Source: Ensifer sp. LC11
GTDB lineage: Bacteria > Pseudomonadota > Alphaproteobacteria > Rhizobiales > Rhizobiaceae
Assembly (NCBI RefSeq): GCF_001695835.1
Contig: NZ_MBSO01000008.1
Location: 102,721 to 166,720, forward strand
Reading direction: 5' to 3'
DNA length: 64,000 bases
Shown here: piece by piece, positions 24,694 to 32,970 of the stretch
Position numbering within the stretch: the stretch's first letter is position 1
Layout: each line of letters starts with the position of its first letter
Position numbers and translations under genes: made by a program
Notes under the pieces: generated by a model
Seen by the model: only the letters and a program-made list of their open reading frames with translations
What the model was told of the DNA's origin: nothing
The model's database searches: none

Positions 24694-24781
24694 CTCGAAT
24701 TCCTCCCGGTCTGATGCCGCACGGCTTGGCGGCCGCGCAGAGATATGGTTGGCATCAGATCACAGGACTTGAGCGTTAAAG

Positions 24782-24850
24782 TCAATCAAAAACGATCAAG
24801 TTCGCGCATATTGCGCTGCACAATGAAAAAATATGATTGATTGTGATTGA
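24782..24850. promoter_or_regulatory. rhaD/rhaR control region, probable RhaR operator repeats
   Basis: TCAATCAAAAACGATCA (24782-24798) is matched in inverted orientation by TGATTGATTGTGATTGA (24834-24850), 14 of 17 positions, centred between the divergent rhaD and rhaR genes. A related TCGATCGTGAT lies at 24857-24867. DeoR-type repressors bind such repeated elements. The operator role is inferred. Confidence 0.55.
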
Positions 24851-24895
24851 CATTGGTCGATCGTGATGGAAGCATGAACGTCATCGGAGGAACGC

Positions 24896-25708
24896 ATGCA
24901 CGAGAAAGAAAGACACCGGATCATTCAGTCGGCGGTTCAGGAAAAGCCCGTCGTCACCGTCCAGGAACTGGTCGATCTGACCGACAGTTCCGAGGCGACG
25001 ATCCGGCGCGATATTGCGGCCCTCCACGTGCAGAAGAAGCTGCGGCGGGTGCGCGGCGGTGCCGAGGCGATCAATCCGCCGCAATTCGTCGGTCTCGCCG
25101 GCCGGCCGTTCAAGGTCAATGAAGGGCTGCACGCCCGCGAGAAGCAGGCGATCGCCAAGGAGGCGGTGGCACTCTGCGAGGACGGTGAGCCGATCATCAT
25201 CAATGGCGGCACGACCACCTTCCAGATGGTGCATTTCCTCAGCAATCGCCGGATGCAGGTGTTCACCAACTCCTTCCCGATTGCTGAGCACCTTTTGAAG
25301 CATTCGAAGAACACGGTGATGCTATCGGGCGGCACGATCTACCGCGAGCAGAACATCATCCTGAGCCCCTTCGACAATGACGTGACGCGAAATTTCTATG
25401 CGCGGCGGATGTTCATGGGGGCTCAAGGGCTCGGGCCTCTTGGCCTGATGGAAGCGGATCCGCTTTTGATCCAGGCCGAACAGAAACTCATCGACCAGGC
25501 GGACGAACTCGTCGTGCTGGTCGACTCGTCGAAATTTCACAAGCGCTCCAGCCTCATCCTTTGCGGACTGAAGCGGATTGCCACCGTGATCACGGATTCG
25601 GGCATCGAGGACAGGCATGCCGCGATGCTCGAAAATGCCGGGGTGAGGCTGGTCGTGGCCAGCTCCAGAGCCGGCGCGGACGCGGAGAACATGTCCTCGT
25701 CCGCCTGA
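24896..25708 (+). CDS. rhaR: DeoR-family regulator of rhamnose catabolism
   Basis: 270 aa, ATG at 24896 with CGGAGGAAC. N-terminal helix-turn-helix (VTVQELVDLTDSSEATIRRD, about residues 21-40) with the DeoR signature, then a sugar-phosphate sensing DeoRC domain (ALCEDGEPIIINGGTTTFQM, MLSGGTIYREQN, VLVDSSKFHKRS). In rhizobia RhaR represses the rha genes until a rhamnose catabolite is present. It lies divergent to rhaD-rhaI and upstream of the transport genes. Confidence 0.9.
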   Translation: MHEKERHRIIQSAVQEKPVVTVQELVDLTDSSEATIRRDIAALHVQKKLRRVRGGAEAINPPQFVGLAGRPFKVNEGLHAREKQAIAKEAVALCEDGEPIIINGGTTTFQMVHFLSNRRMQVFTNSFPIAEHLLKHSKNTVMLSGGTIYREQNIILSPFDNDVTRNFYARRMFMGAQGLGPLGLMEADPLLIQAEQKLIDQADELVVLVDSSKFHKRSSLILCGLKRIATVITDSGIEDRHAAMLENAGVRLVVASSRAGADAENMSSSA

Positions 25709-25823
25709 GGCGGCGAGGAGAGGGGAAGGCGGCGGTCACGGTCAAGAGGGGCCGGGTCGTTGCCGAACGGAGGAAGTCGCGCCGGCTGCGCTTTCGCGCA
25801 CCGGTCAATGGGAGGAAATGAAC

Positions 25824-26813
25824 ATGAAGATCCTGAAGTCACTGATGGTCACGGCCGCCGTTTCGCTGGCGCTGATGGCCAATGCCGCGCATGCGGAAAA
25901 CAAGAAGATCGCGCTCGTCGTCAAGGCGCTTGGCATCGGCTTCTTCGAGGCGGCCAACAAGGGCGCCCAGGAAGCCGCCAAGGAACTGGGCGACGTCGAG
26001 GTGATCTACACCGGCCCGACCTCGACCACCGCCGAAGGCCAGATCGAGGTGATCAATTCGCTGATCGCCCAGAAGGTCGACGCGATCGCCGTTTCGGCCA
26101 ATGACACCGACGCTCTGGTGCCGGCGCTGAAGAAGGCGATGGACCGCGGCATCAAGGTCATCTCCTGGGATTCCGGCGTCGCCAAGGACGGCCGGCTGAT
26201 GCACCTCAACCCGTCGTCGAACCCGCTGATCGGTAACATGATCATCAAGCTTGCCGCCGACAACCTGCCTGAGGGCGGCGACGTCGCCGTGCTCTCGGCT
26301 TCGGCAACCGCGACCAACCAGAACACCTGGATCGCCGAGATGAAGAAGGTCCAGGGCAACTACAAGGGCATCAACGTCGTCACGACCGTCTATGGCGATG
26401 ACCTTGCCGACAAGTCCTATCGCGAGACCCAAGGGCTCATTCAGTCCTATCCGAACCTGAAGGCGATCATCGCGCCGACCTCGGTCGGCATCGTCGCGGC
26501 AGCCCAGGCCGTCACCGACGCCGGCAAGATCGGCCAGATCAACGTGACGGGCCTCGGCCTTCCCTCGGAAATGGCAGGCCACGTCAAGTCGGGCGCCTCC
26601 AAGTCCTTCGCGATCTGGAACCCAATCGACCTCGGCTATTCCGCAACGATGATCGCCTATGACCTGATCGGCGGTGCCGAAGCCAAGCCGGGTGCTGAAC
26701 TGAAGATGGGCCGCATGGGCGCGGTCAAGCTCGACGACAACAACGAAGGCGCGATGGCCGACCCGTTCGTCTACGACGCGAAAAACGTCGAGGAATTCGC
26801 CAAGATCTTCTGA
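25824..26813 (+). CDS. rhaS: rhamnose ABC transporter, periplasmic binding protein
   Basis: About 329 aa. ATGs at 25818 and 25824 are both in frame; the second is 8 nt from GGAGG and the first only 2 nt, so 25824 is chosen. Signal peptide MKILKSLMVTAAVSLALMAN to AHA. The rest is a sugar-binding periplasmic fold (KKIALVVKALGIGFFEAANK, then TSTTAEGQIEVINSLIAQ). Captures L-rhamnose in the periplasm and delivers it to RhaP/RhaQ. First transporter gene; a ~150-bp repeat separates it from rhaT. Confidence 0.9.
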   Translation: MKILKSLMVTAAVSLALMANAAHAENKKIALVVKALGIGFFEAANKGAQEAAKELGDVEVIYTGPTSTTAEGQIEVINSLIAQKVDAIAVSANDTDALVPALKKAMDRGIKVISWDSGVAKDGRLMHLNPSSNPLIGNMIIKLAADNLPEGGDVAVLSASATATNQNTWIAEMKKVQGNYKGINVVTTVYGDDLADKSYRETQGLIQSYPNLKAIIAPTSVGIVAAAQAVTDAGKIGQINVTGLGLPSEMAGHVKSGASKSFAIWNPIDLGYSATMIAYDLIGGAEAKPGAELKMGRMGAVKLDDNNEGAMADPFVYDAKNVEEFAKIF

Positions 26814-26838
26814 TCCGGCGAACGATCAAACCGGCGTC

Positions 26839-26987
26839 GCCCCTCATCCGCCTGCCGGCACCTTCTCCCCGCTCGCGGGGAGAAGGGAACACGCGGCAAC
26901 GATTTGCCGTCGTCCTGACGAGGCGGGACGAGCGCGGCATACTCGTTCCCTCTCCCCGCACGCGGGGAGAGGGTTAGGGTGAGGGGC
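26839..26987. repeat. rhizobial intergenic palindromic element (RIME-like)
   Basis: The element is bounded by GCCCCTCA / TGAGGGGC and contains two palindromes, CCTTCTCCCCGC-TC-GCGGGGAGAAGG (26861-26886) and CCCTCTCCCCGC-AC-GCGGGGAGAGGG (26948-26973). This composition is that of RIME-type repeats scattered between rhizobial genes. It lies between rhaS and rhaT and may set transcript stability or the RhaS:RhaT ratio. Confidence 0.75.
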
Positions 26988-27090
26988 AGCCTTCGCATTG
27001 CTCAATGCCGGGCATACCGGCCCGGACTTCGGGTCATCGAAACACTGAATGGTGGACTGTCTTTTGCTCCAGGATAAGCTCACATCGCGG

Positions 27091-28587
27091 ATGAAGCCCG
27101 CCATCACGCTTGAGGGGATCTCAAAGTCCTTCCCCGGCGTGAAGGCGCTCTCCGACGTTTCGCTGTCGCTCTATCCGGGGTCGGTGACCGCGCTGGTCGG
27201 CGAAAACGGCGCAGGCAAGTCGACACTCGTCAAGATCCTCACCGGCATCTACCAGCCGGATGGCGGCACGATCCATGTTGCCGATCAGGAGGTTCGCTTC
27301 CCGACGGCACTTGCTGCCGCTCGTGCGGGCGTCACCGCGATCCACCAGGAGACGGTGCTCTTCGATGACCTCTCGGTCGCCGAGAACATCTTCCTCGGCC
27401 ACACCCCGCGCAACCGTTTCGGGTTCATCGACTGGAAGAGGCTGAACGCGGACGCGCGGGCGCTGCTTTCGCGCGCCGGTGCCGATTTCGATCCGACGAT
27501 CCGCCTGCGTGATCTTGGCATTGCCAAGAAGCATCTGGTCGCGATCGCCCGCGCGCTTTCCATTGATGCCCAGGTGGTCATCATGGACGAGCCGACGGCG
27601 GCGCTGTCGCATAAGGAGATCCACGAGCTTTACGCCCTCGTCGAGCGGCTGAAGGCCGAAGGCAAGGCGATCCTCTTCATCAGCCACAAGTTCGACGAGA
27701 TCTTTCGCATCGCCGATCGCTACACCGTGTTCCGTGACGGGACCATGGTGGGCGAGGGGCTGATTGCCGATGTCAGTCAGGACGCGCTGGTGCGGCTGAT
27801 GGTCGGCCGTGCCGTCGGTTCGGTCTATCCGAAAAAGGAGGTCGCGATCGGCGCACCGGTTCTAACCGTCTCGGGCTACCGCCACCCAACCGAATTCGAG
27901 GACGTCAACTTCGAGCTACGCCGTGGCGAGATCCTCGGCTTCTATGGCCTTGTCGGTGCCGGCCGCTCGGAGTTCATGCAGTCGCTGATCGGCGTCACCC
28001 GACCGTCCGCCGGCGCGGTTCGCCTCGACGGTCAGGTGCTGGTGATCCGCAGCCCCGCCGAAGCGATCCGCAGCGGCATCGTCTACGTGCCTGAAGAACG
28101 CGGCCGCCAGGGTGCAATCATCGGCCTGCCGATCTTCCAGAACGTTACGCTGCCGTCGCTGTCGCGCACCTCGCGCTCGGGCTTCCTGCAGCTTGCCAAC
28201 GAATTCGCGCTCGCCCGGGAATACACCTCGCGTCTCGACCTGCGTGCCGCCTCGCTCGATCAGGATGTCGGCACGCTTTCGGGCGGCAACCAGCAGAAGG
28301 TCGTCATCGCCAAGTGGTTGGCCACCAAGCCAAAAGTGATCATTCTCGACGAACCGACCAAGGGCATCGACATCGGCTCGAAGGCGGCCGTGCACGCCTT
28401 CATGAGCGAACTGGCGGCGCAAGGCCTCAGCGTCATCATGGTCTCCTCGGAAATCCCCGAGATCATGGGCATGTCCGACCGTGTCATCGTCATGCGCGAG
28501 GGACGGATCGCCGGGCGTTTCGACCGTGCCGAACTGACGGCGGAAAAGCTGGTGCGCGCTGCCGCCGGCATTCAGGAGGCGGCGTGA
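27091..28587 (+). CDS. rhaT: rhamnose ABC transporter, ATPase
   Basis: 498 aa from the ATG at 27091; an ATG at 27049 gives 14 more residues that look unconserved. Two ABC domains of the sugar-import type: Walker A VGENGAGKSTLV and Walker B VVIMDEPTAALS in the first, and in the second a degenerate A-loop (YGLVGAGRSEFM), signature LSGGNQQK and Walker B VIILDEPTKGID. Powers uptake of L-rhamnose with RhaS, RhaP and RhaQ. Stop overlaps the rhaP start (TGATG). Confidence 0.9.
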   Translation: MKPAITLEGISKSFPGVKALSDVSLSLYPGSVTALVGENGAGKSTLVKILTGIYQPDGGTIHVADQEVRFPTALAAARAGVTAIHQETVLFDDLSVAENIFLGHTPRNRFGFIDWKRLNADARALLSRAGADFDPTIRLRDLGIAKKHLVAIARALSIDAQVVIMDEPTAALSHKEIHELYALVERLKAEGKAILFISHKFDEIFRIADRYTVFRDGTMVGEGLIADVSQDALVRLMVGRAVGSVYPKKEVAIGAPVLTVSGYRHPTEFEDVNFELRRGEILGFYGLVGAGRSEFMQSLIGVTRPSAGAVRLDGQVLVIRSPAEAIRSGIVYVPEERGRQGAIIGLPIFQNVTLPSLSRTSRSGFLQLANEFALAREYTSRLDLRAASLDQDVGTLSGGNQQKVVIAKWLATKPKVIILDEPTKGIDIGSKAAVHAFMSELAAQGLSVIMVSSEIPEIMGMSDRVIVMREGRIAGRFDRAELTAEKLVRAAAGIQEAA

Positions 28588-29564
28588 TGTCCAAGTTTCT
28601 CAAGAACCGCGAGCTCCTGTTGGTCGGCGCGATTGCCGTGCTGCTCGCGCTCATCACTTGGCGCTTCCCACCTTTCGTCGCACCCGCGAACTTGGCGCGC
28701 GTTTACAATGACACGTCGATCCTGATCATCCTGGCACTGGGTCAGATGGCGGTGATCCTGACCCGCTGCATCGACCTGTCCATGGCTGCCAATCTGGCGC
28801 TGTCCGGCATGGTGGCGGCGATGCTGAATGCCGCCTATCCGGGGCTGCCGATCCCGATCGTCATTCTCTCGGCGATCGCGCTCGGCACGCTGCTTGGCAT
28901 GATCAACGGTGCGCTCGTCTGGAAGCTCGATATTCCGCCGATCGTCGTGACACTCGGCACGCTCACTATCTATCGCGGCCTGATCTTTCTGCTGAGCGAT
29001 GGCAAATGGATCAACGCCCACCAGATGAGTGACGCGTTCAAGGCGTTGCCGCGCGACGCGCTCCTCGGCTTCCCGGTTCTCTCCTGGTTGTCGCTGCTGA
29101 TGATTGCGCTCGTCTTTCTGCTGATGAGCCGCACCGCACTCGGGCGCGCCTTTTATGCCGTCGGCGGTAATCCGCATGCGGCCGTCTATACCGGCATCGA
29201 TGTCGGCCGCACCCGCTTTGCGGCCTATTGCCTCTCGGGCGCGCTCGCCGGGCTTTCCGGTTATCTCTGGGTGTCGCGTTATGCGGTTGCCTATGTCGAT
29301 ATCGCCGCCGGCTTCGAGCTCGATATCATCGCGGCCTGCGTCATCGGCGGCATCTCGATCGCCGGCGGCATCGGCACGGTGGCAGGCGCGGTGCTCGGCG
29401 CGCTGTTCCTCGGCGTGATCAAGAACGCCCTGCCGGTCATCAACATCTCGCCCTTTGCCCAGATGGCGATTTCGGGCACGGTCATCATCATTGCGGTCGC
29501 CGTCAACGCCCGCGCCGAACGGCGCAAGGGACGCGTCATTCTGAGAAAGGCGGAGGCTGTCTGA
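28587..29564 (+). CDS. rhaP: rhamnose ABC transporter, permease
   Basis: 325 aa, about nine to ten membrane segments, with the branched-chain/sugar permease motif LGGA-like region AACVIGGISIAGGIGTVAGA near residue 255. ATG at 28587 overlaps the rhaT stop; its own stop overlaps rhaQ (TGATG), giving a tightly coupled permease pair. Forms half of the membrane channel for rhamnose import. Confidence 0.88.
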   Translation: MSKFLKNRELLLVGAIAVLLALITWRFPPFVAPANLARVYNDTSILIILALGQMAVILTRCIDLSMAANLALSGMVAAMLNAAYPGLPIPIVILSAIALGTLLGMINGALVWKLDIPPIVVTLGTLTIYRGLIFLLSDGKWINAHQMSDAFKALPRDALLGFPVLSWLSLLMIALVFLLMSRTALGRAFYAVGGNPHAAVYTGIDVGRTRFAAYCLSGALAGLSGYLWVSRYAVAYVDIAAGFELDIIAACVIGGISIAGGIGTVAGAVLGALFLGVIKNALPVINISPFAQMAISGTVIIIAVAVNARAERRKGRVILRKAEAV

Positions 29565-30568
29565 TGGCCGAAACCCACCTTACCCCCCGCCACATTCCCG
29601 ACCGGCTCGAGGGCCGCGGCGCGCGATTGCTCAAAAGCTGGGAAAGCCTGCTGCTCGTCGTCGCCTGCCTGATCTTCCTCGGCAATTCGCTGGCGTCGCC
29701 CTATTTCCTCGATCCGTGGAACCTGTCGGACGCCACCTTCAATTTCACCGAAAAGGCGATCATCGCCTTTGCCATGGCGCTGGTGATCATCTCCGGCGAG
29801 ATCGATCTTTCGGTTGCATCGATCATCGCGCTCGCCTCGACGGCCATGGGCTATGCAGTCCAGCTCGGCTTCGACACGCCGGTGCTGGTGGCGATCGGCC
29901 TCGCGGTCGGCCTTGTCTGCGGCGCGATCAACGGCCTTCTGATCACCGGTCTCGGCCTGCCGTCAATCGTTGTCACGATCGGCACCATGAGCCTTTTCCG
30001 TGGGCTGTCCTTCATCATCCTCGGCGACCAGGCCTTCACCGGCTACCCCGACAGCTTCTCCTGGTTTGGCCAGGGTTATGTCTGGTGGGTGTTTTCTTTC
30101 GAGTTCACGCTCTTCGTGATCCTCGCCGTCGTCTACGCCATCGTGTTGCACAAGACCAATTTCGGGCGCGCGGTCTATGCCATCGGCAACAACCAGACGG
30201 CAGCACTCTTTTCCGGCATCCGGGTGGCGCGCATCAAGTTCATCCTGTTCCTTTTGACCGGCCTGATGGCGGGGCTTGCCTCAATCTGCCTGACCTCGCG
30301 CCTCGGCTCCACCCGTCCGTCGATCGCGCTCGGCTGGGAGCTCGAGGTGGTGACGATGGTGGTGCTCGGCGGCGTCAACATCCTCGGCGGTTCCGGAACC
30401 ATCCCAGGCGTCGTGCTCGCGGCGCTGATCATGGGCATGGTGACTTTCGGCTTTGGCCTGCTCAACGTGCCGGGTATCGTCATGTCGATCTTCATCGGCC
30501 TGCTGCTGATCTCGGTGATTGCGCTCCCTATCCTCTGGCGGCGCGCCCGCCGACGTCTTCAGCATTGA
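29564..30568 (+). CDS. rhaQ: rhamnose ABC transporter, permease
   Basis: 334 aa, membrane protein of the same family as RhaP ([20 protein letters not shown] near residue 65, [20 protein letters not shown] near 265). The cytoplasmic N-terminus of ~30 residues is longer than in RhaP. The ATG overlaps the rhaP stop. Second half of the heterodimeric rhamnose channel. The basic C-terminal RRARRRLQH would be cytoplasmic. Confidence 0.88.
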   Translation: MAETHLTPRHIPDRLEGRGARLLKSWESLLLVVACLIFLGNSLASPYFLDPWNLSDATFNFTEKAIIAFAMALVIISGEIDLSVASIIALASTAMGYAVQLGFDTPVLVAIGLAVGLVCGAINGLLITGLGLPSIVVTIGTMSLFRGLSFIILGDQAFTGYPDSFSWFGQGYVWWVFSFEFTLFVILAVVYAIVLHKTNFGRAVYAIGNNQTAALFSGIRVARIKFILFLLTGLMAGLASICLTSRLGSTRPSIALGWELEVVTMVVLGGVNILGGSGTIPGVVLAALIMGMVTFGFGLLNVPGIVMSIFIGLLLISVIALPILWRRARRRLQH

Positions 30569-30575
30569 GGCTCTC

Positions 30576-30890
30576 ATGGAAAAATATGCGTTCCGCATGC
30601 AGCTGAACCCGGGCATGGCCGCCGAATACAAGGCGCGGCACGACGCCATCTGGCCGGAGCTGACAGCACTTCTGAAGGAGGCCGGCGTCTCCGACTACTC
30701 CATCCATCTGGACGAGGAGACCAACCTGCTCTTCGGCGTACTCTGGCGGACGGACGATCATCGCATGGCCGACCTGCCCTCCGATCCGGTTATGCAGAAG
30801 TGGTGGGCCCACATGGCGGATATCATGGAAACCAGGGCGGACAACGAACCGGTGGCGGTGCCGCTCAAAACCGTCTTCCATATGGACTGA
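30576..30890 (+). CDS. rhaU: L-rhamnose mutarotase
   Basis: 104 aa from the ATG at 30576, 7 nt after rhaQ. Matches the RhaM/RhaU family ([20 protein letters not shown], catalytic-type His22 in ARHDAIW, Tyr/Trp pair, [12 protein letters not shown]). Interconverts alpha and beta anomers of L-rhamnose to feed the isomerase and kinase steps. Full length for the family. Confidence 0.92.
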   Translation: MEKYAFRMQLNPGMAAEYKARHDAIWPELTALLKEAGVSDYSIHLDEETNLLFGVLWRTDDHRMADLPSDPVMQKWWAHMADIMETRADNEPVAVPLKTVFHMD

Positions 30891-30894
30891 TGCC

Positions 30895-32283
30895 ATGCGG
30901 GTCGTCGGCGTCATCGATATCGGCAAGACCAATGCCAAGGTGGCGGTGGTCGATCTCGACCGTTTTGAGGAGATCGCCGTCCGCAAGACGGCGAACGTCG
31001 TTCAGACGGACGGACCCTATCCGCATTTCGATGTCGAGCATCTCTGGAGCTTCGTGCTTGAGAGCCTGGCGGCGCTCAACGCCGGACACGCTTTCGAGGC
31101 GATCTCGATCACCACCCACGGTGCGACGGCAGTCGTGCTCGATGCGAACGGAAGCCTGGCGCTGCCGGTGCTGGACTATGAGTTTGCCGGCCCGGACAGC
31201 CTTGCGGCCGAATATGACGCGGTGAGGCCGCCGTTCTCAGAGACCGGATCGGCGCGCCTGCCGATGGGCCTCAATGTCGGCGCACAACTCTACTGGCAGC
31301 AGAAGAGCTTTCCCGCCGCCTTCGCCAGGGTCGCTTCGATCCTCACCTACGCCCAGTACTGGACCTATCGCCTGACGGGCGCGCTTTGCAACGAACTGAC
31401 CTCGCTCGGCTGCCACACGGATCTCTGGAATCCGCGAGCCGGCACGTACTCGTCCCTGGTCGAGGGCCAGGGCTGGCGCCCGCTTTTTGCACCCGTGCTG
31501 AAGGCAAGTGACATCGCTGGCAATCTTCTGCCCGAACTTTGCTCCGAAACCGGCATTGCGCCCGGAACGCCGGTCTATTGCGGCATTCACGATTCCAATG
31601 CCTCGCTGCTGCCACATCTTTTGACGCGCGCCTCGCCTTTCTCGGTCGTTTCAACCGGAACCTGGGTCGTCATGCTCGCGGTCGGCGCCGAGCCGAAGGC
31701 GCTCGATGAACGACGCGACACGCTTGTCAACGTCAACGCGCTTGGCGATCCCGTACCCTCTGCCCGGTTCATGGGAGGACGGGCGTTCCAGTTGCTGTTG
31801 GCGGATCGGACGGTGCCGGCTGCACCCGAAACGCAAGCAGCTGTCGCCTCGGCCGGGCATATGCTGTTGCCGTCCGTTCCTGAAGGGTCTGGTCCCTTTC
31901 CGGCCTTCAAGGCGATGTGGACCACGGGTGAACGGGAACTCGACCCTGAGGAACGCTTTGCCGTCGTTTCATTTTACCTGGCGCTGATGACGGCCACCTG
32001 CCTCGAACTCATCGGCGCGCGCGGCGACATCGTCGTTGAAGGGCCTTTCGCGGCCAACGACAGCTATTTGCGCATGCTAAAAGCGGCAACCGGCCGACCA
32101 GTCTTCGGCGATCCCGGTAATGTTACGGGCACCAGTCTCGGCGCGGCATGCCTGGTTAAGGATTCCAGCCCCAGAACCGGGGTCCAACCGGTGGCCGGTG
32201 ATGTTCCCGAGAGCTTCGTCGACTATGCAAAAGCATGGCGAAAGGCGGTGCAAGTCCGCGCCGACAAAGAAAAACGGCCGTAG
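30895..32283 (+). CDS. rhaK: sugar kinase of the FGGY family, rhamnose kinase
   Basis: 462 aa, ATG at 30895, 4 nt after rhaU. Phosphate-1 motif VVGVIDIGKTNAKVAVVDL at the N-terminus, then SITTHGATAVVLD, HDSNASLLPHL near residue 230 and GDIVVEGPFAANDSYLRML near 378 give the two-domain FGGY kinase fold. Phosphorylates L-rhamnulose at C1 for RhaD. In rhizobia RhaK is also reported to be needed for activity of the rhamnose transporter, which fits its place at the end of the transport operon. Confidence 0.9.
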   Translation: MRVVGVIDIGKTNAKVAVVDLDRFEEIAVRKTANVVQTDGPYPHFDVEHLWSFVLESLAALNAGHAFEAISITTHGATAVVLDANGSLALPVLDYEFAGPDSLAAEYDAVRPPFSETGSARLPMGLNVGAQLYWQQKSFPAAFARVASILTYAQYWTYRLTGALCNELTSLGCHTDLWNPRAGTYSSLVEGQGWRPLFAPVLKASDIAGNLLPELCSETGIAPGTPVYCGIHDSNASLLPHLLTRASPFSVVSTGTWVVMLAVGAEPKALDERRDTLVNVNALGDPVPSARFMGGRAFQLLLADRTVPAAPETQAAVASAGHMLLPSVPEGSGPFPAFKAMWTTGERELDPEERFAVVSFYLALMTATCLELIGARGDIVVEGPFAANDSYLRMLKAATGRPVFGDPGNVTGTSLGAACLVKDSSPRTGVQPVAGDVPESFVDYAKAWRKAVQVRADKEKRP

Positions 32284-32343
32284 AACATCCGCTCCCGGCC
32301 GTAAATGCTTGGTTGTGTCAGTAAGAGACGATCGAGAAAACCG

Positions 32344-32457
32344 TCAAAACACCGAGCTGCGCTTTGCTGATCGGTTGTGCTCGATGTTGAGAACGATCGA
32401 TACTGCCATCATTGTCAGGATTGCTGTGAGTGCGGCGCCGATGCCAAGAACAATCAT
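32344..32457 (-). CDS. 37-aa putative membrane miniprotein
   Basis: ATG at 32457 with AGGAAACGAACA upstream. Translation MIVLGIGAALTAILTMMAVS then a short polar, basic end (EHNRSAKRSS). One clear membrane segment with the basic end predicted inside. Convergent with rhaK. No family recalled; the ribosome-binding site and topology are the support. Confidence 0.45.
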   Translation of the reverse strand: MIVLGIGAALTAILTMMAVSIVLNIEHNRSAKRSSVF

Positions 32458-32702
32458 TGTTCGTTTCCTGTAAGCGCATCGTCATGATGTCGCTTTGCGT
32501 GTTGCGAAGGTTTCTTCGCGCATGCAGCGCCCACTTCACTTTCGCTTCGATACGCGAGCGCAAGTCAAAGTACAATTCTAAACTCTTGTGATTGAGAACC
32601 TGTTGGTTTCAGGGGCTTTTATTACAGTTTTGTTGCAGTGCAAAAATGGCGCGCGAAAACACCCTGCGAATTTTAGTGAATCCGATTAGAGGCGATGGAC
32701 CG

Positions 32703-32729
32703 TTAACCTTCAAGCAAGGAATTAACCAT
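32703..32729 (+). promoter_or_regulatory. tandem CtrA-like half sites
   Basis: TTAACCTT (32703-32710) and TTAACCAT (32722-32729) with 11 nt between. TTAACCAT is the CtrA-type octamer used in rhizobia and Caulobacter. They lie about 240 nt upstream of icpA. Binding is inferred. Confidence 0.4.
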
Positions 32730-32795
32730 AAACATGGTCCCACACGTCGGAATGGGAAAAATCCAAGTCTCCTCAAGGCATGATGCCGCCCCGCC

Positions 32796-32818
32796 GTACC
32801 GGTTCAGGTCCGGTATCC
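32796..32818 (+). promoter_or_regulatory. promoter-like motif of the che operon, shared with flaA
   Basis: GTACCGGTTCAGGTCCGGTATCC closely matches ACCGGTACAGTCCGGTATGTCC upstream of flaA (63827-63848), differing mainly by one inserted base. Both precede late (class III-type) motility operons, by about 150 and 35 nt. Confidence 0.5.
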
Positions 32819-32970
32819 ATTCTTCACCGAATTTACTTGCGGGATGAACGATAGCAGACGCCGCTGGCGGGGGCTGATCTCATCAATGTGGCGTGCACGT
32901 CCGGTGGACCGGAGCTCCCATTGACCCTCCCCAGGCAAATTCGCAAGCGCGCAGTACCCGGGGATCAGCG

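Larger units (their letters stand above)
32458..32970. other. intergenic control region upstream of the che operon
   Basis: 513 nt between the miniprotein and icpA. It contains two TTAACC-type CtrA-like sites (32703-32729), a promoter-like motif shared with flaA (32796-32818) and AT-rich stretches near 32580-32660. No gene with a credible start is seen. Confidence 0.6.

Noticed and set aside
22741..24714. 657-codon plus-strand frame opposite rhaD.
   Set aside because: Antisense shadow. rhaD has full aldolase and dehydrogenase motifs; the antisense translation has no motif and biased composition.
26839..26987. CRISPR-like or terminator array between rhaS and rhaT.
   Set aside because: Just two related palindromes bounded by inverted ends and no spacers; the pattern is that of a rhizobial RIME-type repeat.
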